Shown here one piece after another: positions 12,361-25,073 of a stretch of DNA of 64,000 nucleotides (positions are counted from its first letter, which is position 1; the number at the start of each line of letters is the position of its first letter). The DNA lies in assembly GCA_014871385.1 (NCBI GenBank), contig CM026426.1, positions 47,111,611-47,175,610 on the forward strand. Direction: 5' to 3'. This DNA comes from Ceratodon purpureus. Its lineage: Eukaryota; Streptophyta; Bryopsida; Pseudoditrichales; Ditrichaceae. The notes beneath the pieces are model-generated. The model saw only the letters and a program-made list of their open reading frames with translations. It was not told where the DNA came from and ran no database searches. Both the position numbers and the translations under genes were made by a program.

Positions 12361-13679
12361 TTACTCGAGAGTCCTTTGGGATCCTTCGTGTCTGAAGATT
12401 TGTTCTTGTTGTGGATTTTGCATAGAGCGCTGAAATAACATGAACTTGGTTCGGACGTCGATCATCTCGTACCCAAGTTGCGTTCTAGTAAATCTCATAC
12501 CTCTTCTTTGGGTTGGTGTGTCGACTATTGGGCTCCTAGAATTCGATAGTGAACTGCCCATAGTCCGCATTTCCCTCTTCACGATTGACTGCTGAACATG
12601 CTCTCCCTAACCAAACGGGATAAATATCTAGGTCGGCGGGACGAAGTAGGATCCATGCTCCTGGTAGGACATCTCGCCATGGATTCAAGGCGGGCTTCGG
12701 TTGACCAGACTTGGAGCCACGATAGGGCTCGGGTTCTTCATCTTCAGGTGTGACATCCGCCTCGTGGAGAAGGCAGAAAGGCGCACTCTCCATACCTGAC
12801 CAGTCATGATTAGGCCAGAATCCCTCTACCAAGGTCAAAAGGAATAGGAGGAAGAGGTTTCTCCAGATTCGCAAGAATGCCGTTCTAGTAATCAATATAT
12901 GGAGGAAAATCCTTTCAAAATCCCAAACATTCAAGCATCCCGCATTCCCAAAGTTCTATGCAACCTTGAATTCCACCCTTGAAAAATGACTTCTCAACGA
13001 GTTTTTTGGAAACCTGTTCTCTTGCCTTGTCTTCGTTGCCAGTAGACGCAACAGTCTCATCGCCCCAAAAAATCTTGAAAAGGACCAAATTAGGGATGCC
13101 AGATGGTATCTTCAGATTTCCGTGAGCATCCTCGTTGAACAAACTAATAGCCGGCTTGTCTTCGGGTAGCCAGTCTTGGTCAACTGCAAATTCCTTGAGT
13201 AGCATGACGGGCCACCCGCTTTTGTCTACATAGAATTTGAAGAGGTGCATATTTCCCAAGCCCACAAGAACATCCGCTTCGTCAATGAGATAACCTTCAA
13301 AGAATGATTTGAAATCGGCAACCTCCTGAACAAACTTAGGCATAAAACTCAATTCTTGCTATTTCATGAAAGCCAACATCAAGTTTGCAACAATGTAAGT
13401 ATTTTGACTCTTCAAGGTCTTAAGCATATGGCTAAAGTTGGCATCAATATCTTCATATGTGTGCACCACCAATTAGACACCAACCTACATTTCTTTGAAT
13501 ACCCGCCGATATGTCAGCATCGGCAAGAATCCCATAAGAAATTGTTTCTTTATGTCCTTTGCGGAGTTATCCAGCTGAAGATATAACTTCTCTCGGAGCG
13601 GAACATGTTCACTGCATTTATTGGTCACCGGGGGTAGTACGTCAATACATCTAGACTTTCCCCTCAGCATGGCTCAAAA
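12361..13679 (-). pseudogene. DUF7869-type transposon-associated gene, C-terminal part
   Basis: Read on the minus strand from 13679, one frame gives LYLQLDNSAKDIKKQFLMGF, then VFKEM-stop-VGV-stop-LVVHTYEDIDANFSH, then a long block with QELSFMPKFVQEVADFK. LQLDN followed by the HTHEDID-like motif (here HTYEDID) is the signature of DUF7869 proteins, widespread in mobile elements of plants, algae, fungi and animals. In a shifted frame a PWWP/BAH-like tail follows (WPNHDWSGMESAPFCLL, GAWILLRP, YPVWLGRA; 12934-12536). At least three in-frame stops and one frame change show that it is dead. The biochemical role of DUF7869 is not settled; a transposase-like role is inference. Confidence 0.7.
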
Positions 13680-14098
13680 GAAGGAGTTAGCAGGCTCATG
13701 AGGAAAAAGTCTACTAGATTGAGGAATGGGTGGTTCTTCAAGACGCCGAAGCACTCTTGCAAGCGTAGTTAGAGTTGCCTGGTCACAAGTCTGTGGAGAA
13801 GTGAGCGTAGCGACCATAGCTGTGCCCATGTGTGACCATGCTCGTGACGGTCATAGGGAATTGTCTCAATGGTGAGGTATGTTTGGTGGAGACCTGCATT
13901 CATGGGATAGTTCTCTTTCCAATATCTATTTTGTCATGGATAATTCAAAGTATTTCGCCCTTAGCCTCTTGGACTCCTACCTCTCGGTGTGGTATAGAGG
14001 CCTACACGACGACTAAAGATTGCACTGGTCTTGTTTTTGATTTACAAACTTGAGGTACTCTAGCGAGCCCTTCACTAATCAATCAATGGAGGAGAGCA
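13680..14098. other. Flank left of E2
   Basis: No reading frame or repeat recognised. The last five bases (14094-14098, GAGCA) are a possible target duplication of E2. Confidence 0.35.
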
Positions 14099-14475
14099 TG
14101 TTAAAAGGTGATTTAGCTTCACCCTAAAAATCTAGTCTACCGGTTCTAAGTCAAATGAAAACCCACGAAAATTTAGTACCCACCTAGCTTTTACTACTTC
14201 CCACTATCGTGCTCCTGGACTGTACCAGGAAAACACGCTTCATGCCCCTCTAACTGTCATCAATGCAAGCTTCTTCCACCCACTTTGTCCCTCAAATCCT
14301 AGCTTTTAATGCATACAATGTTCACTTAGTTAAAAAGGATCTTGGTGTCATCATTAAAAAATGCGATATACAATGAGTTCTACTCTATACAGTCTTGTCC
14401 TACAATCATAACTCCTACAATCATCTCAATCGCCAAAAACACCTCTGAGAGTGAGAGAGAGTGAGAGCCACCAGT
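14099..14475 (-). repeat. 3' LTR of E2, truncated
   Basis: Starts TGTTAAAAGGTGATTTAGC on the plus strand and follows the right LTR to GAGAGCCACCA at 14475, then diverges abruptly. The inner part of the LTR (U3 in the sense orientation, about 240 bp), the polypurine tract and the junction are missing. Confidence 0.8.
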
Positions 14476-16985
14476 ACTCTATATATGCACTTCCTAGCCA
14501 CTAATCGGTGTCACCCTGGTTCTTTCGTCGACCGATTTTGCTAAAGTCGTGGCTGGTCTAATTGGTGTTGCTGTTGCCTGAGTCGTTACTGGTGGTGTTC
14601 CTTCGACTAGTCCTAATACTGCTAGTGCTGGCAGTGGTGCCTGAATCAAAACTAGTCCCATGGAGTCCAGTTCGGGTCCTACCACCATCCCCTAGTGCCC
14701 GGCTATCTCCTTGCTAGCTCTATTACCTATGGGATCCATCGTCTCGGCTTCCATATTGTCGGCCACCTCCTACTCTTCATCTGACCAGTAGACGAAGGCA
14801 GGACAGGCCAGCATCTCGGTGAAAGGCTCTTTGGCTAGGATCTAACCACCTGCTCCTCCAGCCCCTTCCCCACTAATCACAACCGATGCCACATCATCCC
14901 TTGGACTTACTCGGATTAGATCTCGTTGGCATTTGCTGCCATCCTCTACTTCTTCTTCGCTTTCCTGGGCTGGACCAGGTTCCATGTATTCCTCCTCATC
15001 TGGGAACCAATACTTCAAAAGGGCATCAATCAGTTCTGCTCCTTTGATCTCCCTTGTCTGATTGGTGTGCAATCTAATTAGCATCATTCTGAGGCTGGAC
15101 AGTATTAGTGGCGCCCAATTGTGATCTCCTCGCTTCACCGCCTGGTACATGTTCTCCAATAGCTCGTTGCTGGCGTACAGCGACTTCTGATGTCAGTTGA
15201 GGGGGTAGAGGCGGTGCCTCTCCACCAGCCGGCTGAATCTCTTGCTCTAGCTCCCCTCTTACCTTAGCCCTCGCCATGTAACTGTAGAGCGTCCCCATTA
15301 CTCCTGGTTGGGTTGGCTGTGCTTTTTCCTTTCCGCCCGTACCTCCACTCGTCGCCATTCTGCTATCCTTCTCTTCTCTGTCTGGTCGTCTCGGCTTATC
15401 AATCCCCTCTTCTGCTGGTTCTTCTCTTCTCCAATCTGTGAAGGTTAGGATTGGTCCTCTTACCCTATTGAGCCAACTGTCTCTCACCCCCTGTAATTCG
15501 GCACTCTAGCCTGCCCGCCCCTCTAATTCTGTTCTTTCCCTCTTGACCAAAACTATCCATTTTCCCTCTTCCTCCTTTTTTTTTATTTCTCTTTTTTTTT
15601 CTCTCTAAATCCCTAACTCTTCTCCACTGGTCTATCTTCTCCCTCACTGGACTACTGCACCCCGGGAAGCTGTCTATCTCTAATTGAAAACTTCCTCGTA
15701 ACTCTGGAGTTGTTAATGTGACCTGGCTATGGCGATTTTGTCGATCTTGGGTATGGTGCCACGACCATCTTCCTCCATGCAGGTGCTCGTTGTCGTCGGC
15801 TTAGTAACCTTCTTCCTCTCCCGGCAACTGCTCCACTTGTTCTCCTCCACTCATTCGGTTGAATATATCTCCTTGCTCCTTCTGGTTTTGCTTCAAGTCA
15901 ATACTCTCCTCTTCTCCTCTACTGATTTGCAATCGTCCTCCTCCTAGAATTCCGCCGTCTTCCCAGTCGTAATGTCCCCTCTCCCACTGTTGTCGTTGTC
16001 GTTTATCTTATCTCCTCTATTTGTCCTCCTCAATCCGCTGTCGGTGCTCTTCTTCTATCTGCTGCCGGTGCTCTTCTTCTAGTCGCTACTGGTGCTCTTT
16101 CTCTAGCCGCTGCCGATGCTCTTTCCACACTTGCTGCCACTGTTGCTATAGTTGGTGCTTGCCTAGTTGCTCTGCTCTCCCGTGCTGACAATGTTGTTCT
16201 TCTTCTTTTGTTTGCCGCCGCTGTTTGGTAGACTACTGCGCCTCCTCCTCTCTTAGCACATTTTTCTCCCCCTTCCTTGTGGTTGCTGCGCCGCCACCCT
16301 GTCCTTCCTCCACCTGTTCTAATACACTTCCTTGATTCTGGATTTCCTTGCCTCGGCGAGTGCTGCCGCCTGGTGTGTGCTCGCTCCTTCGCTCCGCCTC
16401 TCTCCAAGCCTCGCTGCTCTCTCTATCCATTTGACAAGTCCATAAAAAAGGGTTGGCTTCTCTCCTTACCTCCCTTATGTGTTTGCCGGTTTCTACCCTT
16501 GGTGCTCGGGTTTCATCCGTCCCAGATGAAAATCGTCAATCTGTTTCCATCGTGCGGTTCTGGATGGATGTATCCTCCAAGCTGGATGACTGTTGATGCT
16601 TTTCTTCTTCTATACTCTGCTACTCTATCTGCTCTATTTCTTGTTTTACTACGGGCATCACTTCTTGTACGCTGCATCCTATCATTTTTAAACTGCTCCT
16701 TGTCTCAGCTCTTTGCTCTCTACTTTCCTCTTCTTCTATTTTTCCCTTTTGTTTTCTTTTTTTGATTTCCTCTTTTTTATTTTTTTCATTCCTTTCATTT
16801 TTTTCAATCACCTCTTTGATGTCTCCTTCCCCTATGTGTTGTCTCTTCTCTTGGTTGACTTGTTGTTCCCGGTTGTCTTTTTGATCTTGATTTTCTTCTT
16901 TTTCTTTGTCCTCTTTATATCCTCCCTCCCCGGTTTTCACTTCGCTGTCTACTTGGTCCTCTGTACTTGTTTCATTTGACCCTAC
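14476..16985 (-). pseudogene. C-terminal extension of E2 Pol, low complexity
   Basis: Downstream of the integrase tail the same frame continues past one TAG into a strongly charged block (EKEENQDQKDNREQQVNQEK; 16940-16620). Further blocks rich in Ala/Arg/Glu follow (16407-16030), then a segment containing YSYMARAKVRGELEQEI (15487-15074). After a frame change comes LENMYQAVKRGDHNWAPLIL with LLKYWFPDEEEYMEPGP (15175-14842). The last block looks like a folded domain, but I do not recognise it. It could be an additional ORF of the element or a Pol extension. It cannot be compared with E1, which is truncated before this point. Confidence 0.5.
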
Positions 16986-18110
16986 CTAGCCACTATTCCC
17001 CTTTTGATCTTTGACCAATCCTCTGGTCAACTGCCCTGGTGCTCTAGTTCCTACCACTGCTTTGTCGTAAAATGTGGAAGGTTTTAACTTGTTTATGTTG
17101 ACCAACACAGGGTTTGGTTCAAAGTTTTTTACCAGGACTAGTAGAGCTGTTCTATTGGAGAGTCTGTACTGGACCCTATAAGGTCCAAACCATCGCCTTT
17201 TGAATTTCTTCTTGTGCTCGTTGTGGCCCTTGAAATACCAGAGTACATTATCCCCCACTTGGAAATCCTTTCTCCTGTAGTGCTACTATCTCCAAAGTGC
17301 TCTGTTCCATTGTCTAGCCCCTATTGCTTCTTGGGCCTCCTGTCTTGAAGTATCCATTTGCTCCAAGTCTGCAATCCTGGCTGCCAACACTCGCGTTGGT
17401 GTACACTCAATTTCGGAGTTGGTCTTCTTGGTTGGAACGATGTGCTCTGTTGGCATTAAGGGATGTAAACCATAGACCAGTTAGAATGGTGTGTAACTTG
17501 TGGTAACTTTGTAGGCAGTCTTGTAGGATTGCAGAACAGTATGAAGATGCTCATCCCAACTTGTTCGCCTATCATTGACCAGCTTGCTTAGTACATGTGC
17601 AATCACCTTGTTAGTAATTATTGCCAGGCCATTACCTTGTGGGTAATATGTGGTTGACGTATGAAGCTGGAGTAGAAAATGCTCCACCATGTGTTCTATA
17701 GCCTCATTAATAAAATGAGAACCCTGGTCACTCACAAGTGTCAAAGGACACCCGTATCTAGTGAGGATCTGCTCATATAGAAACTTAGTAGTGATTGCTG
17801 CTAAATTGGTTTTTAGCGCCCTTGCTTCTACCCACTTGGTTGCATAATCTGTAGCCACCAGTATGTACTTGTTTCCTATCCTTAATGCCGTGGGTTTAAT
17901 TGGCCCAATAAAAAACAACCCCCATTTCATAAATGGTTATGCTGGCCAATTGGCCACTAAGGTTCGTAAACCAGTATTGGCCATGCCTCCCACTCGCTAA
18001 CACTTGTCACAAGCCTTACAGTATTTTGAAACATCCGGATGTATAGCTGGCCACTAATAACCGACACCCAAAATTTTCCTGGTGGTGATATCTTGTGAAA
18101 ATTGACCTCC
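16986..18110 (-). pseudogene. Integrase of E2, catalytically defective
   Basis: The core reads [30 protein letters not shown] and [14 protein letters not shown] (17930-17481). The second catalytic Asp (SDQG) is present. The first Asp is Phe (LFFIGP against LDFIGP in E1), and the Glu of the usual NGQAE is Ile (NGLAI). The C-terminal domain (17258-16986) has the FGPYRV motif and NINKLKP typical of Ty3/gypsy. The zinc-binding N-terminus (18110-17990) carries stops. This integrase could not insert DNA even if translated. Confidence 0.85.
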
Positions 18111-18317
18111 TGCTACCCCATTATGCATTTCCTTCATCAGTGCCTCTGCCTAAACTAAGTCATGTACCCTCCTGACCACCAGATCATATCCTCTCTTGTG
18201 CAGAATTCCCTAGACCAGTGTATAGGGTAGTGACTTCAGAATCAGTTTCCGCTGCCCTTCCTTGGACACATCCTGTCATATGACACCAGATTTCCAGAAG
18301 TTACGAACATCCTATAA

Positions 18318-18800
18318 TCATTGAGGTTTAACATATAACAAACTGGCCTTTTTGGTGTGGTCCTCAACACCACTTGCGGGTTTTCCATTGGGCAGTCTTG
18401 ACATCGCATCTGCCACTTCGTAATTTTTCCGTGGATTATACACCACTCTAAAATCGTACTCTTGAAACAACAGTAGCCAACTTGTTATCCTCCTCAATAC
18501 CTGCGACTTATTGACCACATACACCAGTGCCATATGGTCAACATAGAATACAAATTTATTGCCCAGCACATGATGTCTATACTTGTTCAGAACATAAATC
18601 ATCGCTAAGGCCTCCCTTTCCGTAGTACTGTAATTCCTTTCAGCAGAAGTCAAAAGTCTACTGGCATAAGGAAAGGGCTGGTCATACTTCCTTGTTGGAT
18701 TCGGGGCCAGCGCCACCCCTACTTCTGTATTTGAAGCATCAGTATGCACATAGAACTCGAGGTCCCATCTTGGTGCAATTAAAATCGACCCATTCTGGTA
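18318..18800 (-). pseudogene. RNase H domain of E2
   Basis: A 143-codon open block with MHTDASNTEVGVAL (first Asp), TTEREALAMIYVLNKYRHH (Glu) and FVFYVDHMALVYVV (Asp), ending EVADAMSRLPNGKP. All catalytic acids are visible in one frame. Confidence 0.85.
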
Positions 18801-19059
18801 ATGCTCCTTGATTTTCTTCCACGCTTGTTCACACTAGTCGGTCCAGATGAACTCCTCGGATTTTCTCATCAATCTGGTGATTGGCTCTATAATATTTGCA
18901 TACGACTTAATGTAACACCTGTTAAACTGGGCAAAATTGTTTAAAAACCTGGACACCACTTGGCTTTCTTGGCCTAGGCATCTTCTCCATTGCTTCAATC
19001 TTTTTAGAATCAGGAAATTTCACTTCCTCAGACACAATATGGCCCTATGTAATACCAAA

Positions 19060-19869
19060 GAAGATGATTAATAAGCGTTTTTCAGCCCAAAGGGCATGAC
19101 TATCCACACAAATGCTCCCCAGTCCGTTACAAAAGCAATCTTATGCCGGTCCTCTGGTGCTATTTGAATCTGGTGGTACCCTGAGTACTCATCCAGAAAC
19201 AATTACATCTCATGTCTTGCCACAGAATCCAACACCTCCTCAGTAAATGGTTATGGGTACGAGTCCTTTTTAGTGGCAACATTTAATTTACGAAATCAAT
19301 CCAAATTCTCAACTTCCGATTCTTCTTAGGAACAATAACAATTGGAGATAACCATGTAGCATGCTCTACTGGTGTAATGAATCCGACCTGGAGCAATTTA
19401 TATTAGTCCTGCTTCACGATAATAGCGTAATATGGATTCATTTGATATATGGCCTGATGCAATGGTGGTATATCCAGCTCAATCTTGTGTTGCGCAATTG
19501 AAGGTGGAATACCCTTCAAATCCTTATAGGTCCAGGCAAATACATCCTTGAACTCCCTGAACAGGGCCTTGCATGGCTGGCCTCTCTCGAACCAATGGCT
19601 GTATCAATTTCAAGTGCTGGGGTTACTCCTCGGTTCCGAAATTATTTTTTTGTAACTGCTCTGACTCTGGTAATGTCCCGGCTGCAGTCTTCAGTTTCAT
19701 CACCTTCTCTCGGGCTAGTGTCTCATCCACTTCAATATCGCCTTCTTCAAAGTTGTAGTCATGGTCAGGGTAGGCTCGCTCTTGTCTCCTCTCTTGTTTC
19801 TATTCCTGGTCCTTAATTTTGGTCCTTATTCTACTCCATATGGGGCAGAGTGACGGTTCCAACGGCTAG
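19060..19869 (-). pseudogene. Reverse transcriptase of E2, core deleted
   Basis: Aligned with E1, the sequence jumps at about 19076 from 'aataagcgttt' to 'ttcagcccaaagggc'. This removes about 175 bp that in E1 (about 3373-3549) encode the FLDDFSVYND catalytic box. The remaining fingers region has several stops. Deletion ends share a short GTTT-like run, suggesting slippage or microhomology repair. Confidence 0.8.
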
Positions 19870-20400
19870 TTAGTGCTGCTCAGTAGCTAACCACATGGCT
19901 TCCTCCTCATCTGCCAGTCCTTCAGTAAAATTACAGCAGACTAGGACTTCACGTAACTTAGGCCTGGGCCCTTTCTGTTGACTGACTGAGATTGTTTTCA
20001 CAATACCATTACCTCTTATAGTGACCAGGTTCTTATCCCAATCATGATTTACCTTAGCGTCAATCAACCAAGATCTGCCTAGCAACATACTGTAGGCCTC
20101 ATTAACTTCTTTATTTATGATAACAGTCAAAGTGATAAGGTAAGGAATACCATGGATGTGAATATTCACATTACAAATCATTCCTACCGGATCGACGACT
20201 GTTTAATCCGCCATTCTTAATCTGAAAGGAGTAGGTTGTGGGTCCCTAAGGCAGTAGTCTTTTAAGCTCTTCTTCAATTATCACGTTAACACTTGATCCT
20301 CCATCCAATAGGACATTCTCCAAAGTCCCATTGCCTACCTGCACAGTTCACATCGACGATTCCCTGTCAACATCAATGGCCAGACTGCCTATCAAATCAG
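19870..20400 (-). pseudogene. Protease domain of E2
   Basis: Shows the active-site turn LLDGGSSVNVI near 20300 and, after a frame change, the C-terminal half INKEVNEAYSMLLGRSWLID with KVNHDWDKN and IRGNGIV (20181-19870). The Arg lost in E1 is retained here. Confidence 0.8.
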
Positions 20401-23400
20401 TCTTTCCTAGTTGACTGGTCGTTGGTTTCTTGCTTGGTGTTGGTTCTGGCGGTGTGTCCTGGTCTGCTCCATTTCTGGAAAGACATGGATCTTCACAAAC
20501 TCAGTCAGGTTGGAAGCCATCTTCAGGAGCTGTCCCATTGATATTATCATGGGATTTTCCAAGATCTTCCTTCCAACTAGAGTTGCATAATGCTGCTCCT
20601 AGTTGTCCTCTGTACTGGTCTACCCTTGTGCGTCTAATTCCTGTTGTATGGTCCTGGAATAGTAGTCTACATTGTCCAAGTCTGAAAATCCTGATTATCA
20701 AGTACATTGCCATCTCCTTCCTTCTTTGTTGTTCTTAAAGTCTCCTTGAGTTTCTCTGCTTCTGCCTTCTCTTGCTCCTCCCGAAGTTGAATTTCCTTCA
20801 AGGCTTCTAGCAAAGACTTCCGGATTCTTTCTTCTTCTTGCCAATCCTCAGTCGTTCTGGCCTTTCTTTGTTCAAGTTCCCTCGATTCATCTTGGATAGG
20901 TAACAGTCCTACCTATAAGTGCTGGGCTCTGGTCATAGTAGCTACCCCCACTGGCTCTTGAGGTTCCTCTATTAACTCAATCTCCACATTGCTCACGTAG
21001 TGGTCCTGTTTTTTGTTGGTCTCCTCCTGCTCTGCCAAATATTGATCCCATTGTGCCATCTTGGGGCGGTTCCAACTCCTGTGATTCGTTCCTCCACACA
21101 AAAAGCAACACACTAATTGATCACCATAATTCCTCTGTTGACTACTGCCTGCCCTAGGGTTTGGTGGACTCTGGTATCCTTGACTGTAACTGTAAGCTGT
21201 GGCTAGTTTTGAAGCAGATACTTCACTTATACACACCGGTTCCTCCCCTTCCTTCTTTGCACTTGAACCCCTCTCATTTGCTGGGTTGTACCAACAGTTA
21301 GCATCGTCATGCCCAAGTTTCTTGCGTATACCTCAAACTTTCCTTGGAGCCTCCTAGCTTGGTTCATTCCTAGTTACTCTGGTTGCCTTACTACTGGTCT
21401 CCACCTTCTTGACTTCAATCTTGGTGGGTTTACCACTAGAATTCGTAAACCTCATTGTTGCATCAACTAACTCGGTTAAGTTCTTTATTGGTGCTACACT
21501 AGTAGTGATCCAGATATACTCCAGCAATCCTCCTCAAACATTTGTGATTCAAAACCCTTCTACAGGATCAGATTGTAGACATTTGATTAATGTCATGAAC
21601 CGATCATAGTAATCTTGTACTGTCTCTCTCTCCTCCTATTTGAAGGACTTCAATTCCATGTATATTGCCTCATTAGTGATCTGCTCTCTGTACCTTCTCC
21701 TGAAAGCAGCTTTGACATCCTCCCATGAACAGTAGACATGCTTCTCCAAGAAATTCTCATACCATGCACCAACCTTGTTCAGTAAGGTGGTACCCATCAG
21801 GTTGATTATCACCTGCTGATTGGTTTCTCCATTGTGCCATAGGGTCCTTTCAAACAGGCGTATATAGGCATCTGGATTCGTCCCCTCCTTGTATTTGGAG
21901 TAGGTTAGCAGTTTCCTCGGTGCCTCAAGAACTGGTCCTATCAGTGGTGGTACTCTTGGTCTAGCAGCTGGTGGGTAAGCTGGTGGGCCATGCGTCATAG
22001 GGTAACTGCTATTGACTGTATCTCTTGGTACTCCTATTCCCGTAGGTGGTCGAGTATCATATAACATTCCCCTCATTATCTCCGCTCGTCTTCGATACCC
22101 TGCTCCTCTATCTGAGACTCCTACTCCCGCTTCTGCTCCTCCACTTGGCCAGTATGTAATTCTGTTGACTTCTGGCCGATACTCGTCACCTGTGACGTGA
22201 TTTACATAGGTTGGATGTACCCCTCCTCCTCTTTTTAAGCTCATCCGAGTCCTCAAAGTTGGAAAATGGTCTGTTCCTGGTCTCGCTGGTATAGCAGGTG
22301 TTGCATAAGGTACTCCCATCACTTCTGCTTCCCTTGGTTGACTTGGTCTCTATCCCTGGACCACTGAATGGTCATATCCTACCCACGGATTTGACCTTGG
22401 TTGAGCCTGGAGTTTCAGGCTTTCTTCCCTCAGTATCTCCTGCCACTTGTATAGGGTCGCTTGCCGGGTAGCTTCTTTCATCTCCTGTTTCTTCTTCTGG
22501 TCCTCCAGTCTTTGTGCTTCTTTTAATAAACGCAGAGCCTCATGTCTTAGCACATCCTGCTCCATTGATTCTTTACTTTCAGCAGCCTGCTTAATTTCCT
22601 ACCTCCTTTGAGCCTCCTGCCAGGTCCTAAGAGCCTCCTGCCTCTGTTTCTCCTGGTCCAGCTCTTCTAGTCTTTTTGTTTCTTGCCATAGCTTCATGGC
22701 CTCCTTCAATTTAATCTCCTCCCTATTCTTTTCCTCCCAAGCCTCCAATTTCTCAGAACTTGGCTGCTTGGCCTAGTTCCTCCATCTCCCTCCTGTAAAG
22801 GTCCTCTCTAGCCAACTGGTTTCTTCGCTCCGTCTCTCCTTGCCCTTTTGCTTGCTTTTGAGCCTTGTACTCCTCTAGTTGTCTTCTATCCTCTCCTTCT
22901 TCTTCAATCTCCATTCCTTGCAACTGCTCCTGTGCAAAATGCACCACTGGTCTCCTGGAATTCACCTGTGTTGGCTTACCCGTTTTGTACATTGTTTATA
23001 GTATTGCTGCTCCTTCCGCGACTCTATCCTCAGTTCAAACTTGGTCCAATTTCTTCTTCAGCATCTCGAATGTTTCCACCAAATCACGTGGTGTTTTCTC
23101 CCCCGGTTTTGGTGTGTCTAGTCTGCTGCCTCCTTTCTATTCCTCCTCTTGGTAATGGTCATACACTGATGCCATTCCCATCAGGGGGTTCTAGCAATGC
23201 TCTGTGCCTCCCTCCTCTTGCAATCTTGGGAATTCCTTCCTCATCTTTTTGCCAATTCTTGAAGCTTGGGCCAGATTCTCCTCTTACTGACTCTGTCCTC
23301 CAGCTTACTCCAAGTAATGTGTCTTTGCTCGAATTTTCTCCTACCAAGTCCATATCAATTAGGTCCCTGGTTCTGCCTTTAGCTATGCTTTCTTCTGAAC

Positions 23401-23533
23401 TTATTTGTCCTCCCATGTTTTTACCTACTTCTACTGCTGCTCTTTGCTCCCTGAGTTCGTACCTTGCCAACGTTTTTGCTGCTTGTCTCCTGACTATCTC
23501 CTCCTTGTTCGACCCTGGGTATTTCCTATCCAT
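20401..23533 (-). pseudogene. gag: Gag of E2, broken
   Basis: Start codon at 23531-23533 (MDRKYPGSNKEEIVRRQAAK). A helical charged region follows (22992-22350), then a Gly/Arg/Pro-rich stretch absent from E1 and the Gag domain (WYENFLEKHVYCSWEDVKAAF) in one open block at 22322-21636. The zinc knuckle near 21069-21110 reads CFLCGGTNHRSWNR: the last Cys is Arg (CGC instead of TGC), so zinc binding is lost. A Glu-rich linker continues to about 20401. Confidence 0.85.
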
Positions 23534-24434
23534 TATAGTGCAGTTTGCTCCTCTTCCCTTGGTACTCTCTGGTCACGTGCCCTTCTAGTATGGCTAATGT
23601 TTCAAGTAAATGAGTCTGCTCCTTCAAAACTTCTGGGTAGGTGCTGTTGGCTCCTATCCTCAACCCTCCTCTGGTTTGTCAAATGCTAGTCCTCTTGTTT
23701 CCTGGTCTCTGTCGAGTCCATTCCATTGTCGCCCTTCCCCTTTGGTCCCTTTGGGGCCTGTCAGTCTTCACCTCTCTATTCTAGCTAGTATTCAGCCTTT
23801 AGTTTCGCAAGTTTTAGCATAGTCTTAGTTTTCCAAGTTTTTAATGCATTACAGTTTTGCGAGTTTTTCCCCACAAGTTCTCTGCTAGTTCCTTAATGTC
23901 CACTCATTTTTGTTTTAACTTTTTAATTTTTTCCATTCTCCATTTTTCTTCTTAAGCCCCTTACGGATTTCCTAACTCCTTACTGATGTTTTCATTTTTA
24001 TCCTCAATTTCTACTATCACCTTTTACTGCTCAACTGTTTCTAATGACCTTCCTGTTGTTAGTAACTTTCCAATTTTTCCAGCTACTTTTTACTAATGAT
24101 TTTTCACACAACCTACCGTTCCTTTCCTTGATGCCTCAATCCAACAGTGGTATGAGACATACCTGAATACCGGCGACTATCCTCCCTCTGCTTTGGAGCT
24201 GTCCTCAGCTCCTGTTGCCGTTGACTGCTTGGACATTGGCTCCCCTCCCACAAAATTATGGAGCTTGATCCCCTCAGCCTCAAATTGTGCTCCTACTGCA
24301 GCATTTGTGGTCTTCCTGTGGCTGTAATCCTCTTCTTCGGCCACTGTGCCTGTCCATAAGTTACAGAACTGTCTTAGTATTGTGCAAGGTCGCACCTAGA
24401 GCCACCTAGTTCATACTTAATGCATGGTTGTTAA
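23534..24434 (-). other. Untranslated leader of E2
   Basis: Homologous to the E1 leader at 7818-8857. The primer-binding site next to the LTR is decayed (ACAACCATG against GCGACCATG in E1). Confidence 0.55.
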
Positions 24435-25072
24435 TGTTAAAGGTTGATTTAGCTTCACCTTGAAAATCTAGTCTACCCGTTCTAAGTCAAATGAAAACCC
24501 ACGAAAACTTAGTGCCCACCTAGCTTTTACTACTTCCCAATATCCTGCTCCTGAATTGTACCACGAAAACACACTTCCTGCCCCTCTAACTGTCATCAAT
24601 GCAAGCTTCTACCACCCACTTTGTTCCACAAACCCTTAGATTTCAATGCATACAATGCTCACTTAGTCAAAAAGGATCTTGGTGTCATCATTAAAATCTG
24701 CGATATACAATCAATCATGCTCTATACAGTCCCGCCCTACAATCATAACACCTAACCTTCCAACCCCTCCTTCCTAACCTGCATAGCTCTGAAACTATTC
24801 CACAAGAGTGAGAGAGAGTTAGAGCCACCACGGCCTCACTCCTCACTACCCCCTCCAAACCCTAGCCACCTTCATCCATCTGTCCATTTTTCATCCAAGT
24901 CAACAGTTCATCCAAGTCAAAAGTTCATCCAATTGTAAAAACTTCATCCAAAAATACAATCACTGTAAACTAAACAGTAATCTCACTGTTTTACTTCTAC
25001 CTCTAGTTTACTGTCCTGCTCCTGATTTACTGTTCCTGCCCCTAGTCTAACAGGTGAAAAATCCAGTTGCTT
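24435..25072 (-). repeat. 5' LTR of E2
   Basis: Starts TGTTAAAGGTTGATTTAGC and is homologous over its length to the E1 LTR, down to AAAAATCCAGTT, which corresponds to AAAAATCCCGTTAACA in E1. The last few bases differ, so the exact outer edge is uncertain by about 10 bp. Confidence 0.78.
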
Positions 25073-25073
25073 G

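Larger units (their letters stand above)
14099..25072 (-). mobile_element. Ty3/gypsy retrotransposon copy E2 with two LTRs
   Basis: Same family and orientation as E1. Right (5') LTR at 24435-25072, leader, Gag, protease, RT, RNase H, complete-length integrase, a long C-terminal extension, and a truncated left (3') LTR at 14099-14475. The two LTR copies differ at roughly one base in ten by eye, so the insertion is old. GAGCA lies directly left of the left LTR (14094-14098) and at 25073-25077 directly right of the right LTR homology. However, the right LTR ends CTT rather than the expected ACA, so this target duplication is tentative. Confidence 0.88.
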
